Source: Microglena sp. YARC
Taxonomy: Eukaryota; Chlorophyta; Chlorophyceae; Chlamydomonadales; Chlamydomonadaceae
DNA: 64,000 nt
Assembly (NCBI GenBank): GCA_022414725.1
Contig: CM039464.1
Span: forward strand, 61,989,358-62,053,357
Reading direction: 5' to 3'
The position numbers and the translations under genes were made by a program. Below the pieces are notes generated by a model. The model was not told the DNA's origin, did no database searches, and worked only from the letters and a program-made list of their open reading frames with translations. This document shows, piece by piece, positions 1-12,055 of the stretch; the first letter of the stretch is position 1; every line of letters starts with the position of its first letter.

Positions 1-945
1 TTTAGGAGTAGTGGCTAGCTTGCCAGGTAATGCTCAAAGCATGATCGTCTCCCACTGCACTCAGGGCGTGTAGGCCACCAACCAGTGTTGTTCATTTCAG
101 ATTTGTTAAGGCCATGTTGAGCAACTACTTGGGCTACTCGAGCCTGATTTCAAGATTTTTGTGTAGCCATTGCTTGGCAGAGCTCATGGTTGAGAGCGAA
201 AGCCCGGGGGGGGGGGGGGGGGGTCGGGGGGCAGTGCAACATGCACGTCCCAGTCAAAATCTGAACATATCTATCACAATTGTGTGTGTAAACACGCATA
301 AACACGCGCACCCCAGTGGAAGTGTGTGTGGAAACACACACTCACCCCTCTGAAGTGTGCGTGTTGACACGCAGACATGTACGTGTTTAACTTCCATGTT
401 GGGGACAACATATTTATAGCTTATTACTAGCCCCCCCCCCCCCCCCCCCCGGGTAATCTATCATTCATTATCATATATCTTGAGTATTTGTGGATGGGCA
501 AGTCCCTTTAGCCTAGTAGGCTACCCCTGGACTGTAACATACGCATACAATAACAAGTCCAAGGCAGCGTCGCAAGCGCCGCAGAAAATTGGGAAATAGT
601 GTTGACAACGAAATGGAGCGGACGGAGTCCAGTTAGTTACGAGACGGTTGGCTAACTTGTCAGGCTTCGTCTCTGTGGCACATCAGCCAGGGATGTTTTT
701 TTCAAAGCTGAAAATGGGTTTTCACTAGCTTTTTGGTTTTAGGCCTCCTCCAAGAACAGCGTCCATACAGCTTTTTCTGAGCGGCTCAAAGAGCCGCCCC
801 AGGGTGCTGCGCCTTGAGCTGGGGGGGGTGGGGATCACCCCCTAAGAGTGTTTTTGAGAGGGGAGTGGGGTAGGGGGGTGGGGCGGGGTCATGGGGAATC
901 ATACATGAATACTTGACACATCTTAGCATTTTGTGAGGATACTTG

Positions 946-1330
946 CTAGCTTTGTAAGTTGTAACCTGCTGAAAACACCCCTCTGTTCAAGGCCACTGCT
1001 AACTGCAAACCAGATAGCATGGACCAATGCATGACGGGCAGTGAAGTATTCTCCAGCTGGGCCTGCACACTTGTCTGCCTAGGGTAATCTGTCATGGGTC
1101 TGCCACTGGCAAGCAGGTCATACACCACCACCACCAGCTTTGCCTTCTGCTCCCTCTGCAATCTCGCAGCATTAGCCTCAACAGCACTCGGTGTAAAGAA
1201 GGGAGCCAAAGTTGTCTGATTTTTGATGTGGGTCACTGTCGTCTCATATCCCTTTACACCGCACATCTTGCTGTCGAAAGTAGAACTGCACACAGAGCAT
1301 CTGAATTTCCATCAATCATCTCGTTCGACA
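946..1330 (-). pseudogene. Transposase-like zinc-finger fragment
   Basis: The minus frame is open from about 1,330 down to a stop at 946-948. It starts with a CSVC zinc-finger-like pair, then FDSKMCGVKGYETTV, a single His, and a region ending in GRPMTDYP and HWS. The pattern (CxxC, a short basic stretch, then a hydrophobic segment with a GRP/YP turn) recalls the N-terminal region of BED/TTF-finger hAT-derived proteins, but I cannot confirm the family. It has no clear start codon and lies only in copy A, inside the segment missing from copy B, which fits a mobile-element remnant. It could also be one exon of an unrelated gene. Confidence 0.35.
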
Positions 1331-2191
1331 GCACACATTTGGGGCTAACTATTGAAGTACGGTCGGGATCAAGGTGTCGAGGATTCGAGAACCTCGAGTC
1401 GAGAATTCGAGATTGAGACGTTGAATAAGGGAAATTAGCTTTAAAGTTATTCCTGGTGTCGAGCTACAGGAAGTTATTTACGTCAGGTTCTAGAGATGAT
1501 GGTTACCTGCCACCTAGGTCTTTCCTGGTTCAGAAGTGGTTCAGAAGTACTGGGGTCTGCGTCGACTTGGGTTCTCGGTAGCGATTTGTGTCGACTTGGG
1601 TTCTGTGTAGCGATTTGGGTCTGAGAGCAGGAATCTCAAATCGGATCTCATATAGCGATAATTTTGCCAAAACGGGGTCAAATCTAGCGAACGCTATATA
1701 TAGCGGGAAAATAATCTCTGGGATTTCAGCCCGGGAAGCGATGGTTGAGTAACACCCCCAATGCCCAAACCAAACCTAGAGACCCACTCAACTGGCATGA
1801 GGGTGAAGTGCCAGCTCGACAGAGCGAAAGCGCCAGTCAGCATGAAGGTCTGCGCATGCGCATGCGCAGCGAGCCAACGACACTCCGAGACTTGGTACAA
1901 AATCGCAAAGGCTCCAGGACTCAGATATATTTCGCGAAGCAGTTATACTTCACATCATTCATCATCATTGATCGCTTCCCTTTCGGCAATCAGCCCTGTC
2001 TGTCGGCAGTACGGCTACGCTTTCATTTGACTTCGGAAAAATGACTTTCTCAAACCTATCGCTACCGGCTTGGTCAGGAAACCAAATTCTCCCGGCAAAC
2101 ATGCTCACCTATGTCGTCGCAAATTGAGGCCATCGCGTTCGCTTATCTCTAAGGCTACATTCGCGCTTGAAATCAGGGGACGAGGTGGAAT

Positions 2192-2458
2192 TTGGAGGAA
2201 GTGATCTGGGAACTTCCGACCGAAACGACGGACGACATGACAGTGCCGTACTGCCGTCGACTGAGCAAATTGCCGTGCACCCATTCGGATATATTTAATT
2301 TTGCCGGTCATGGACATTGCGCATCGCTGCGCGCTCTTACCCCTTCACAACTCAGTCTAGTCTCTTTGCGCTCTTCCTGTTGCTTCGAGAACCCAGTCGC
2401 CGCTCGATATGCTATTGGACCCCGGAGAGCCCAGTTCAACAACTCGCACGCCCAACGG
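2192..2458 (+). other. Probable 5' leader exon of RING-ankyrin copy A
   Basis: This stretch is not simple repeat and is well conserved between the two copies. It ends in a consensus donor, AACGG/GTAAGTGCG, at 2,458/2,459. The next good acceptor is CCCCAG, 15 bases before the ATG at 3,394, so an intron of about 0.9 kb would separate leader and coding exon. The upstream end is not determined. Either a 5' UTR exon or an undetected coding exon is possible. Confidence 0.4.
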
Positions 2459-2619
2459 GTAAGTGCGATCGAATTACGATTCAAGTTATGAAGGTCTGCG
2501 TCTGCGTGTGCAGGGGGCGAGGCGGCGGGGTGGTGTGTGTGTGGGGGCGGGGGGGGGGCAGGGAGGGGCGAGGGGTGGAGAGAGGAGATGTAGGGGAGGG
2601 AGGGGGGCTAGGGGAGTGT

Positions 2620-2630
2620 AGTTATGTGTA

Positions 2631-2666
<36 letters not shown>

Positions 2667-3065
2667 GTAACCCGTTGAGTAACCCACCCCAAAACATATA
2701 GGTGTTGCCAGCAGACACATGGGCGCTGTGCTAACAGTGCACAACCATGAATGGGAGGTAGGGGTATTTGCTGCAAATCAGGGTGGAGCAGAGTATGCAC
2801 TGAGTGTGAATGGGGGATGAGTGCAGTATGAATGCAGTGTTGACGGAGTGTGAACAAAGTATGAAGGAATACAAACAGAGCATAAACCAAGTGTGCACAG
2901 AGTATGGCCAGCGTAAGAATGCAGTATGAACAGGGTGTGGTTGGAGTATGAATAGTGTATGCATATAGTATGGATGTTGTATGCATGGAGTGGGCATTAA
3001 GTATGAACATACGGCATGAACGCCGCATGAACAAACGGAGAACAGAGGATGAACAGAGTAGGACA
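2620..3065 (+). repeat. Poly-G tract and ATG-rich minisatellite in leader intron (copy A)
   Basis: A G-rich block ends in an uninterrupted run of more than 30 G (about 2,630-2,663). It is followed by degenerate units of about 12-20 bases around GAGTATGAA/GCAGTATGAA (about 2,780-3,060). Copy B has the same minisatellite but has lost the long G run (12,241-12,256), so the homopolymer length is unstable between copies. Confidence 0.8.
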
Positions 3066-3393
3066 AAGAGCTCATGCTAGATGTGATGGGGGTATGTGGG
3101 TATTGGTATGAATAATATGCAAGCCCGCTATTATTTGCCCTGTATGTTGTTACAGCCCAAGGCCAATTAGGCTAAAGGGGCATGCCCAACCATGATATCA
3201 GGAGGGGCTAAAACCAAGAAAAGCACTGATGAACTGAAAGCCCAAACAATTGTTTTATCGACGGGGGCCCTGAGTTTTGGCCACAGTGATACTATAATTT
3301 TACAATTATAATAATGCCCTATACTAGAGTTCCTTCCCATGCCACTGACCCGTTCCCTGCCTTGTCCTCATGCCCCAGGCCTGAGAGCCTGTA

Positions 3394-6300
3394 ATGGAGG
3401 ACTCCTCCTTCAGCTGCCCTTCCTGCCCCTACTGCCTTGAAGACTTGGGTCACTGTGGGGGCCTTACGACACTACCCTGTGGTCACAATGGATGCTTGGA
3501 ATGCTTCACCCTCATTGTCAACAGCCGCGATCCTTCCTGCCCGCTGTGCCGCATTCCGCTGGACCCCATCGTCCCCTCAAACAAACAGCCAGTTCAAAGA
3601 GGTGCTTGAAGCGCTGGCCCGGCTGGCCTCATATGTGTCAGAGCTGTGCCTAGGCACTGCCTTCCCCCCCTTGCTCACCATCTCCAACGAGCTCTCCCCT
3701 CCCCCCACCTCTTGCAAACAGTCTAGGGCGGAGGAAGAGTGCAAGTGGCCCCTGCATCCTGATAGCCTGTGCCAAGCTTGTGTGAGGCAGGAGACTTAGA
3801 GGGTGTGCAATCACTGTTAAGGAGAGGGAGGGAGGAGACGTATTCTTGTTCAGATCACCATCGAGCCCTTCACGCTGCAGCTAAGGGGGCCACTTGGAGT
3901 GCTTGAGTGATATCCTTGAGCATGTTGCCCGCGTGCTTGGGCCTGCTGCCCCTGCCAACATGGTGAACTTGAAGGCAGTGTGGGCTAGGAGATCAGCCTT
4001 GCATGAATCTGTGGTGTCAGGTCAGCGTCGCTGTGTGGCCGCCCTCCTAGAAGCAGGAAGCCATGTCAGATGAGGTGGATGCAATGGGGGACAGCCCTCT
4101 GGTGTCAGCTACGGAAAGAGGTGACCTAGAGTGTGCCCTCCTCCTCCTCGATGCCGGTGCTCACTTTCCCCCCAACATTCTGATGAGTCACACACAAGCT
4201 CAACCTGAGGTGGTGGCTACCAAACCCATTTGTGCGGGTTGGACACTGCTGCACTTTGCATCTTGGGGGGTGCCTGTGCATCATGTCAAGGCCACTCTCA
4301 AGCGGGGTGTGGTTTTGTTTGAGGCGGCAGGGCCTGATGGGCCGAGCCCTTGCTTTGACAGTGCATCCTTTCTGTCCCACTTGAAGCCCTCCGACAGTGT
4401 GGTATCAGTGCTGCTGTCCTGCAGCAGCAGTGTGTCAGTGAACGCCAAGGACATCATGGGCATGACTCCTCTGCACCTGGCAGCCACAGGTGGGCAGGCT
4501 GCTCACATGGCTGACCTGTTGTCCAAGGGGGCGACAGCAGAGGCACAGGATGCGTTTGGAGAACGCCCCTGCACCATGCAGCTAGGCAGGGTCACTTGCC
4601 CTGTGTGTTGGCTCTCTTGGACCATGGGGCCAAGGTGGACACTCAGTCCATGGATGGGCACACTGCGTTGCATGAGGCTGTTGACAGTGGACGTGTCTGT
4701 TGCTACCCCGCTCTGTTGAGCGGGGGTGCACAGTTAGAAAGTCAAACCAATTGTGGGTGGACCCCTCTGCATCTGGCTGTGATCCGGGGATCTGTGCAGT
4801 GTTGTACTACTCTCCTAGACCAGGGTGCCAAGGTGGACGCCCAGGGTTGCTATGGCTGGACCCCATTGCACGTGGCTGCAGGCAGAGGAGCGACCGACTG
4901 CCTGTCGGCCCTGGTGGATAGCGGGGCAGCATTGAGTGCTGTGGATGAAGCTGGATCTACTCCCCTGCATCAGGCTGCAGCTGAGGGACATATGAATTGC
5001 GTGATCCTTCTCCTGAGTAAGGGTGCGGATGTGAATGAAGTGGGTTTGTGTGGCATGACAGCCTTGCATGAGAGTGCCAGCCATGGACATACTGAATGTG
5101 TGGAGCTACTCCTTTCCATGGGAGCGGGTGTGGATGTGCGTTGCCCAGAGGGATTAACTCCCTTGCACTGCGCTGCAAGCAGGGGGCATGCGGAGTGTGT
5201 GCGCTTACTCCTGCAGCATGATGGAGTGGACGTTGATGCCCGCAGCCAAGATGGAATGACGCCCCTGTTGTACGCTGCAAGCGCAGGAAGCCTAGATTGT
5301 GTGATGGCTGTCCTGAATAAGGGGGCTCGGTGGGTTGCTGCAGACAAATGGCTTCGCACGGCACTGCACCATACTGCTGACCGTGATTGTGTGCTTGCCC
5401 TCCTGACCCATGGGGCCAAGGTGTCTGCTAAGGCAGAAGATGGATCCACTCCCTTGCATCATGCAGCCAGCCTAAGATCTGCAGGTAGCTTGATAGCTCT
5501 GCTGGACAGTGGTGCCAAGACGGATGTGAAGTGCAAGGAAGGACTGGCGCCGTTGCATGTGGCTGCTCAACATAAACATCCAGAATGTGTCATTGCTCTC
5601 CTGAACAAGGGGGCCAAGGTGAATGTTCAGGGGCAGGACGCATGGACTGCTTTGCACTACGCTGTGGATCCTATGTTGAGGACTCCGGAAGCCTGTTTGA
5701 TGGCTCTTCTTAGCAAGGCTGAGTCAAGAGTGATGCCAATGTCTGACGCAATTCCCAAGTGTGCATCAGGTTGCTGTCAGGGGATGGTGGGCAACAGGCA
5801 ACCCTCATTTTGCATGCCCCGCAACAGTCTGCACTCATCAGTGAGGATGTACGTTGTGTTGTGGCTCTCCTGGACAAGGGAGCAAAGGTGGATGCTCAGT
5901 CTGTGGATGGAGTCTCATCCTTCATCAGGCCGCAATCGTGGGAAATGTTGATTGTGTGCAGGCCCTCATGGACAGGGGAGCCAAGGTGGATGTTCCAGCC
6001 AAAGGTGGATTGACTCCCTTGCACCAGGCTGCAGAAGAGGGACACACACGGATTGTGATAGCTCTCCTCAAGAAGATGTGCATGGAAGATGTTCTTATGT
6101 GCAAGGCAGATGTTCAGAACAAAGACGGAGTGGCACCCCTGCATCTGGCTGTAAGGGCGGGTCACCCAGAGTGTGTGAATGCTCTCCTGGTCATGAATGC
6201 CAAGGTGGATGTTCAGACCAAAGATGGAAGGACACCTTTGCATGTTGCTGCTCAAGAGGGACATGCAGCATGTGTGGAGGCTCTCCTAGTTGGTGGAGCC

Positions 6301-8109
6301 AACGTAGATGCTCAAGACCACAAACTAGAAGCTCCCCTGCACCTGGCTGCCCACAGAGGACACCTAGCTTGTGTGAAGGCTCTCCTAGACAGTGGAGCCA
6401 TAGTAGATGCAGAGAATGGGCTTGGAAAGACTCCCTTGCTGTTGGCTATTGATCAGGGCCACGCAGGATGTGTGATGGCTCTTGTGGACAGTGGAGCCAT
6501 GGTAGAAGCTGAGGACAAGCAGGGAATGACTCCCTTGCGTTGGGCTGCTTATCAGGGACACGCAGAATGTGCCAGGGCTCTTGTGGTCAGTGGAGCCAAG
6601 GTAGAAGCTGAGGACATGGAGGGAATGACTCCCTTGCATTGCGCTGCATTTGCGGGACACACAATGTGTTTGAAGGTTCTCGTGGACAGTGGAGCCATGT
6701 TAGAAGCTGAGGACAAGCAAGGAAAGACTCCCTTGAATTTGGCTGCTTTAAATGGACATGCAGAATGTGCCAGGACTCTCGTGGACAGTGGGGCCATGGC
6801 AGAAGCTGAGGACAAGCACGGAAAGACTCCCTTGCATTGGGCTGCTTTGAAGGGACACGCAGAATGTGCGAGGACTCTAGTGAACAGTGGAGCCAAGGTA
6901 GAAGCTGAGGACGAGCTTGGAAGGACTCCCTTGCATTGGGCTGCTTATCAGGGACACGCAAAGTGTGTGAAGACTCTTGTGGACAGTGGAGCCATGGTAG
7001 AAGCTGAGGACATGCAGGGTATAACTCCCTTGCATTGCGCTGCTTTAGTGGGACACGCAAAGTGTGTGAAGGCTCTCGTGGACAGTGGAGCCATGTTAGA
7101 AGCCGAGGACAAGCAGGGAAATACTCCCTTGCATTGGGCTGCTTCTCAGGGACAGGTAGAGTGTGTGAAGGCTCTCGTGGACAGTGGAGCCATGGTAGAA
7201 GCTGGGGACGAGCAGGGAAAGACTCCCTTGCATTGGGCTACTTTAGCAGGACATGCAGAATGTGCGAGGACTCTCGTGGACAGTGGAGCCATGGTAGAAT
7301 CTGAGGACAAGCAGGGAAAGACTCCCTTGCATTTGGCTGCTTCTCAGGGAGAGGTAAAGTGTGTAAAGGCTCTCGTGGGCAGTGGAGCCATGGTAGAAGC
7401 TGAGGACGATCAGGGAATGACTCCCTTGCATTGGGCTGCTTTTCACGGACACGCAGAATGTGCGAAGGCTCTCATGGACCGTGGAGCCATAGTAGATGCA
7501 AAGAATGTGCTGGGAAAGACTCCCTTGCTGTTGGCTATTGATCAGGGCCACGCAAGATTTGTGAAGGCTCTCGTGGATAGTGGAGCCATGGTAGAAGCTG
7601 AGGACGAGCAGGGAATGACTCCCTTGCATTGCGCTGCTTCTCAGGGACAGGTAGAATGTGTGAAGGCTCTCGTAGACAGTGGGGCCATGGTAGAAGCTAA
7701 GGACAAGCTGGGATTGACTCCATTGCATTGCGCTGCTTTAGAGGGACACGCAAAGTGTGTGAAGGCTCTCGTGGACAGTGGAGCCATGGTAGAAGCTGAG
7801 GACAAGCAGGGAAAGACTCCCTTGCATTGGGCTGCTTTAAATGGACATGCAGAATGTGCGAGGACTCTAGTGGGCAGTGGAGCCATGGTAGAAGCTGAGG
7901 ACGATCAGGGAATGACTCCCTTGCATTGGGCTGCTTTTCACGGACACGCAGAATGTGCGAGGACTCTCGTGGACAGTGGAGCCATGGTAGAAGCTGAGGA
8001 CAAGCAGGGGAAGACCCCCTTGCATTGGGCTACTTTAGAGGGGCACACGGAATGTGTGAAGGCTCTCCGAGACTGTGGAGCCAGCTTAGGCACAGTGGAG
8101 AAGCAGTGA
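3394..8109 (+). pseudogene. RING-ankyrin protein, copy A (frameshifted)
   Basis: This is the same gene as the one at 12,982. It opens with an N-terminal C3HC4 RING (CPYC, PCGHNGC, CPLC), the signature of an E3 ubiquitin ligase, followed by more than 35 ankyrin repeats of 33 residues (consensus TPLHWAA..GHAECA..LVDSGA). Compared with copy B there are about eleven small indels, all between 3,570 and 5,920: for example a lost C and A near 3,580, an extra TG at 3,781, a lost G at 3,888, and an extra base at 5,757 and 5,808. They sum to zero, so the frame is restored and stays open from 5,854 to the stop at 8,107-8,109. Copy A has four more 99-bp ankyrin units than copy B (4,716 versus 4,320 nt). 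It may be a decaying copy, or the 5' half may be badly polished sequence, since many of the changes are homopolymer indels. Confidence 0.85.
6367..8100 (+). repeat. Homogenised 99-bp ankyrin-coding array (copy A)
   Basis: Consecutive 99-bp units are nearly identical in DNA as well as in protein. They share GTGGACAGTGGAGCCATGG, GTAGAAGCTGAGGACAAGC and ACTCCCTTGCATTGGGCTGC. The upstream ankyrin repeats (4,450-6,360) are diverged at the DNA level, so this block expanded recently by unequal exchange or gene conversion. Confidence 0.9.
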
Positions 8110-8465
8110 ATGACTCCCTTGCACGAGCACCGATTGTTCCCACCCACTACGCAAAAGAGCTGGTACATGTAGCCAATGACAAAAACAGTGCAGGTAGATT
8201 GTTTTCTCAACCGCCTATAGCCCAATGTGGATGGATGGGAAGCTTTGTTGTGTATTGAAACGATTTTCACGCCAGAAAGTGGGACCCCGTCTGCTACGAG
8301 TAGCTACTTCCTCCACTACTTTCGAAACTCCCAGCCTCCCTCCTCGCCAACGACCTACTCCTTGCCCTTTCTCGCTGTCTGCAGATCAGGTTCTTAACTA
8401 TTCGCTCCCTGCCCTGCCGGTTACTGCTAAAGCGTTTTTCTGTGTCGCTAGCGTCACACGCTTAG

Positions 8466-8770
8466 GACTTGTCACCCCAGGAAGTGGGACCCCGCACACA
8501 AAGCAGTGACCCAGGCCTGGCCAGTTTGGTGCCAAGCCAACTGCCCTTGTTTTCCACCCCAAGAAAGTGGGACCTGTACACGGATGCAGCGCCCCAGGCC
8601 TGGCCAGTTTGGTGCCAAGCCAACTGCCCTTGTTTTCACCCCAGGAAGTGGGACCCCAACACAAAGCGCAGCGACGCAGGTCTGGCCAGTTTGGTGCCAG
8701 GCCATATGCCCTTGTTTGTCACCCCAATAAGTGTGACCTTGTACACACAAAGCAGCGCCCACCAAGGATT
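8466..8770 (+). repeat. 82-bp minisatellite, copy A (about 3.5 units)
   Basis: The units run CCAGGAAGTGGGACCCC, then a CACAAAGCAGCG stretch, CCAGGCCTGGCCAGTTTGG and GCCAAGCCAACTGCCCTTG. They start about 360 bases after the ankyrin stop, probably in the 3' UTR. Copy B has about 14 units in the same place. The period is not a multiple of 3, so the ORFs across it are artefacts. Confidence 0.92.
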
Positions 8771-8889
8771 CAGAAAGAAAGGCGGAGAAGTTGCAGTTAT
8801 TGGGGTGTTTTTGAAAGTATGGGGAAAGCAAAGGATTTCAAGAGGTCTGTCCACTACATCTCTGCACCTTTTTTTCTGAATCAGTGTAG

Positions 8890-8901
8890 GCAATAAATAA
8901 A
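8890..8901 (+). promoter_or_regulatory. Possible polyadenylation signal, copy A
   Basis: CAATAAATAAAC follows the minisatellite, and the equivalent site in copy B (near 19,071) keeps CAATCAATAAAC. Its position after the last gene-linked repeat fits a 3' end signal. Many green algae use TGTAA rather than AATAAA, so this is tentative. Confidence 0.3.
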
Positions 8902-9078
8902 CAGTCGTCTAGTCTCAACGTCTACCGTCTCAAACGCACAACAGACATTGGAGAGTCCATTAGGCTGCAAACATATATTTTGGCTAATGAGACATAGATT
9001 GTAGTTCATGAGACGCAGCTAGCTCCTCCTCCTCCTCAAACGACTTCAGGACTGCACTTGCGTGTGTGAAGGTGGAGC

Positions 9079-9090
9079 AGTAGGGGGGGG

Positions 9091-9126
<36 letters not shown>
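9079..9126 (+). repeat. Poly-G tract
   Basis: A nearly uninterrupted run of about 45 G sits between the CTCCTC microsatellite and a foldback element. Copy B has no such run at the equivalent place. Confidence 0.85.
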
Positions 9127-9130
<4 letters not shown>

Positions 9131-9262
9131 ATGGGGAAGCTGGTCAGCACTTGGGTTTAGGCGGTTAATGTTCAGTGTTTAGGATTTAGGGTTAGTGGTT
9201 ATGGTGGTTTAGGTGACTTAGTAAAAGAAGTACTGCCCAGCTAAGTGCTGACCAGCTTCCCG
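9131..9262. mobile_element. Foldback element, copy A
   Basis: GGGAAGCTGGTCAGCACTT on the left is matched in reverse complement by AAGTGCTGACCAGCTTCCC on the right. About 90 bases of T/G-rich sequence with TTTAGG motifs separate the arms. The equivalent element in copy B lies at about 19,728-19,882. I see no clear target duplication, so it may be a hairpin rather than a transposon. Confidence 0.5.
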
Positions 9263-10021
9263 CGACCGGGTGGAGCGCCGAGTGCTTATGTCCATTGTCC
9301 GGTGGTATGTTATAACGGTATGGTATGACGTGTGTGACGGGTGATCGGATTAGGATCTCGATTCCCTTGGGTTGCTCACCACTGAAGTGCCAGGGGTGGG
9401 TGGGGGGGGTGGGGGGGGAGCTAATCAGATCCTCCCTCTTAAGCCATTGAACACCTACACGGTGTACCCCCTACCGGGGTGGAGCGCCCGACTGCTTAGT
9501 TTAACTGGAACTTGGCTACAAGGCACCACCCTCGAGGCTGCTCCCCATCTTTAGCAGCAACAACAACAATTTTAGGAGTAATGGCTAGCTTGCCAGGTAA
9601 TGCTCAAAGCATGATCGTCTCCCACTGCACTCAGGGCGTGTAGGCCACCAACCTGTGTTGTTCATTTCAGATTTGTTAAGGCCATGTTGAGCAACTACTT
9701 GGGCTACTCGAGCCTGATTTCAAGATTTTTTGTGTAGCCATTGCATGGCAGAGCGCATGGTGGAGTGCGAAAGCCCGGGGGGGGGGGGGGGGGGAGGGGG
9801 GGGGGGGGGGTGGGGGGGGGGGTCGGGGGTGTCAGTGCAACATGCACGTCCAAGTCAAAATCTGAACATATCTATCACAATTGTGTGTGTAAACACGCAC
9901 ACCCCAGTGGAAGTGTGTGTGGAAACACACACTCACCCCTCTGAAGTGTGCGTGTCGACGCGCAGACATGTACGTGTTTAACTTCCATGTTGGGGACATC
10001 ATATTTGTAGCTTATTACTAG

Positions 10022-10054
<33 letters not shown>

Positions 10055-10060
10055 CCCCCG
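10022..10060 (+). repeat. Poly-C tract
   Basis: A run of about 32 C and a few further C bases match a 20-C run in copy A at 431-450. The matching G run in copy B is at 9,777-9,822 and in copy A at 206-222. Confidence 0.85.
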
Positions 10061-10554
10061 GTAATCTATCATTCATTATCTTGTTTTCTTGAGTATTTGT
10101 GGATGGGCAAGTCCCTTTAGCCTAGTAGGCTACCCCTGGACTGTAACATACGCATACAATAACAAGTCCAAGGCAGCGTCGCAAGCGCCGCAGAAAATTG
10201 GGGAACAGTGTTGACAACGAAATTGAGCAGACGGAATCCAATTAGTTACAAGACGTTTGGCTAACGTGTCAGGCTTCGTCTCTGTGGCTCATCAGGCGCA
10301 CAAACCAACACACAGACAACGGGGTGACCCTGGGGCTTCCGCCCCCAGAAGGGGGGCTCTGCCAAAAATAAGCATGTATCGGGAGGAGAAAATAAAAAGA
10401 TAGGTCACACCCAGCCTAAAAGACACGAGGAGAGGACACATTATCATAGACATGCCATAGTTGACCCAATATAAGCCCTCTTCACAGGGTACACGCAATA
10501 TAGCAATTTAATAGTGTTCATGAATCAGAATACCCATGCTTGCGATATATGGAA

Positions 10555-10749
10555 CAGGGTAATTCAAAGCGCGCGCTTTAGCGCTTTTGAGCGCTGACTT
10601 TGTAGCCCCCTCTGCGCTTTAAGCGCAGTTTTTTGCAACTCCCTGTGGGCGCAGCAAGCAATTTTTTGCGCTTTTTGCACTACAAAGCGCAGTTTTTGGT
10701 TTTCGGGTGCGCTAAAACGCTGGCCAATTTGGCAATTTGAAGTACCCTG
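10555..10749. mobile_element. MITE family 1, copy 1
   Basis: The element runs from CAGGGTAATTC to GAAGTACCCTG and is about 195 bp. Its interior is built of AAAGCGC-type inverted repeats. The flanking octamers are ATATGGAA and ATACGGTA (6 of 8 match), a decayed 8-bp target duplication. CAGGG termini and 8-bp duplications are typical of non-autonomous hAT elements. It lies in the segment found only in copy B. Confidence 0.8.
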
Positions 10750-11136
10750 ATACGGTATTGTGTGGGCTTTGCTCAAATTCCTCTGTGGGGCATTTATGGC
10801 TAACCCCACAATTGAACTTGGTTGCTTCAGCCAGCAATTTGGCTGCTTGCCGTCGTTGCCAGTAAAAACAAGTATTACCAGGAAATTGTAAATGCGAACA
10901 ATCGACTGTTTTCTTTTTTCCATTTTTCTTTTTCATTTTTCTTATTTTGAATCTCCTAGAACCTCTACAACCCTACAAACTAAACCCCTCAAAATCCACC
11001 CCCACTCAAACCCTGACCACCCTAAAACCATGCCTAGCAGCGGGAGACCATGCTTTGGCTATTTTTGGCGGAGCCCCCTCTTCAAGGGGGCGGGAGCCCC
11101 CATGTTAACCCATTTGTCCGTCCGACCGAAAAACAA

Positions 11137-11330
11137 AAAAGGCTTGAAGCCTGACACGTAAGCCAACGGTCGCGAAACTAACTCACTTCGTTCAGCTCCA
11201 TCGTTGCCACCTTTTGTTCCGTTCCCAACACACTCCGCCAATTTTCCGCGTCGCTTGCGACGCTCCATAGGACTTGTTGCCCTCTTGGGACGCCAGCACG
11301 GCAATTTCGAGTACCGGATTTCGGCCCGGG
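11137..11330 (-). repeat. Dispersed repeat (GTCGCTTGCGACGC family)
   Basis: This segment recurs in inverted orientation at about 540-680 and 10,150-10,290, in the same orientation at 45,620-45,770, and partially at 49,375-49,450. Shared pieces include CCAATTTTCCGCGTCGCTTG and AAGCCTGACA. I see no ends or coding capacity that would define the element type. Confidence 0.6.
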
Positions 11331-11781
11331 AAGCGATGGTTGAGTAACACCCCCAATGCCCAAACCTAGAGACCCACTCAACTGGCATGAGGGTGAAGTG
11401 CCAGCTCGACAGAGCGAAAGCGCCAGTCAGCATGAAGGTCTGCGCATGCGCATGCGCAGCGAGCCAACGACACTCCGAGACTTGGTACAAAATCGCAAAG
11501 GCTCCAGGACTCAGATGTATTTCGCGAAGCAGTTATACTTCACATCATTCATCATCATTGATCGCTTCCCTTTCGGCAATCAGCCCTGTCTGTCGGCAGT
11601 ACGGCTACGCTTTCATTTGACTTCGGAAAAATGACTTTCTCAAACCTATCGCTACCGGCTTGGTCAGGAAACCAAATTCTCCCGGGAAACATGCTCACCT
11701 ATGTCGTCGCAAATTGAGGCCATCGCGTTCGCTTATCTCTAAGGCTACATTCGCGCTTGAAATCAGGGGACGAGGTGGAAT

Positions 11782-12055
11782 TTGGAGGAAGTGTTCTGGG
11801 AACTTCCGACCGAAACGACGGACGACATGACAGTGCCGTACTGCCGTCGACTGAGCAAATTGCCGTGCACCTATTCGGATATATTTAATTTTGCCGGTCA
11901 TGGACATTGCGCATCGCTGCGCGCTCTTACCCCTTCACAACTCAGTCTAGTCTCTTTGCGCTCTTCCTCTTGCTTCGAGAACCCAGTCGCCGCTCGATGT
12001 GCTATTGGACCCCGGAGAGCCCAGTTCAACAACTCGCACGCGGCACGCCCAACAG
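11782..12055 (+). other. Probable 5' leader exon of RING-ankyrin copy B
   Basis: It is the counterpart of 2,192-2,458 and ends in a strong donor, AACAG/GTAAGTGCG, at 12,055/12,056. The acceptor CCCCAG at 12,961-12,966 would join it to the exon with the start codon at 12,982. An in-frame TGA lies 12 bases before that ATG, so translation should start there and this exon would be untranslated. Confidence 0.45.

Larger units (their letters stand above)
1..9300. repeat. Segmental duplication, copy A
   Basis: The opening bases of the window recur at 9,573 with one or two mismatches, and the match runs on collinearly through the leader exon, intron, RING-ankyrin gene, 82-bp minisatellite, polyadenylation region and a foldback element. 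The offset is 9,572 at the start and 9,588 inside the gene. Copy A has its own segment at about 686-1,725, holding a transposase-like fragment, where copy B has different DNA at 10,287-11,317. The left edge may lie before the window. Confidence 0.95.

Noticed and set aside
9170..9225. TTTAGGGTT-like telomere repeat
   Set aside because: There are only a few scattered, imperfect motifs inside a foldback element, with no array.
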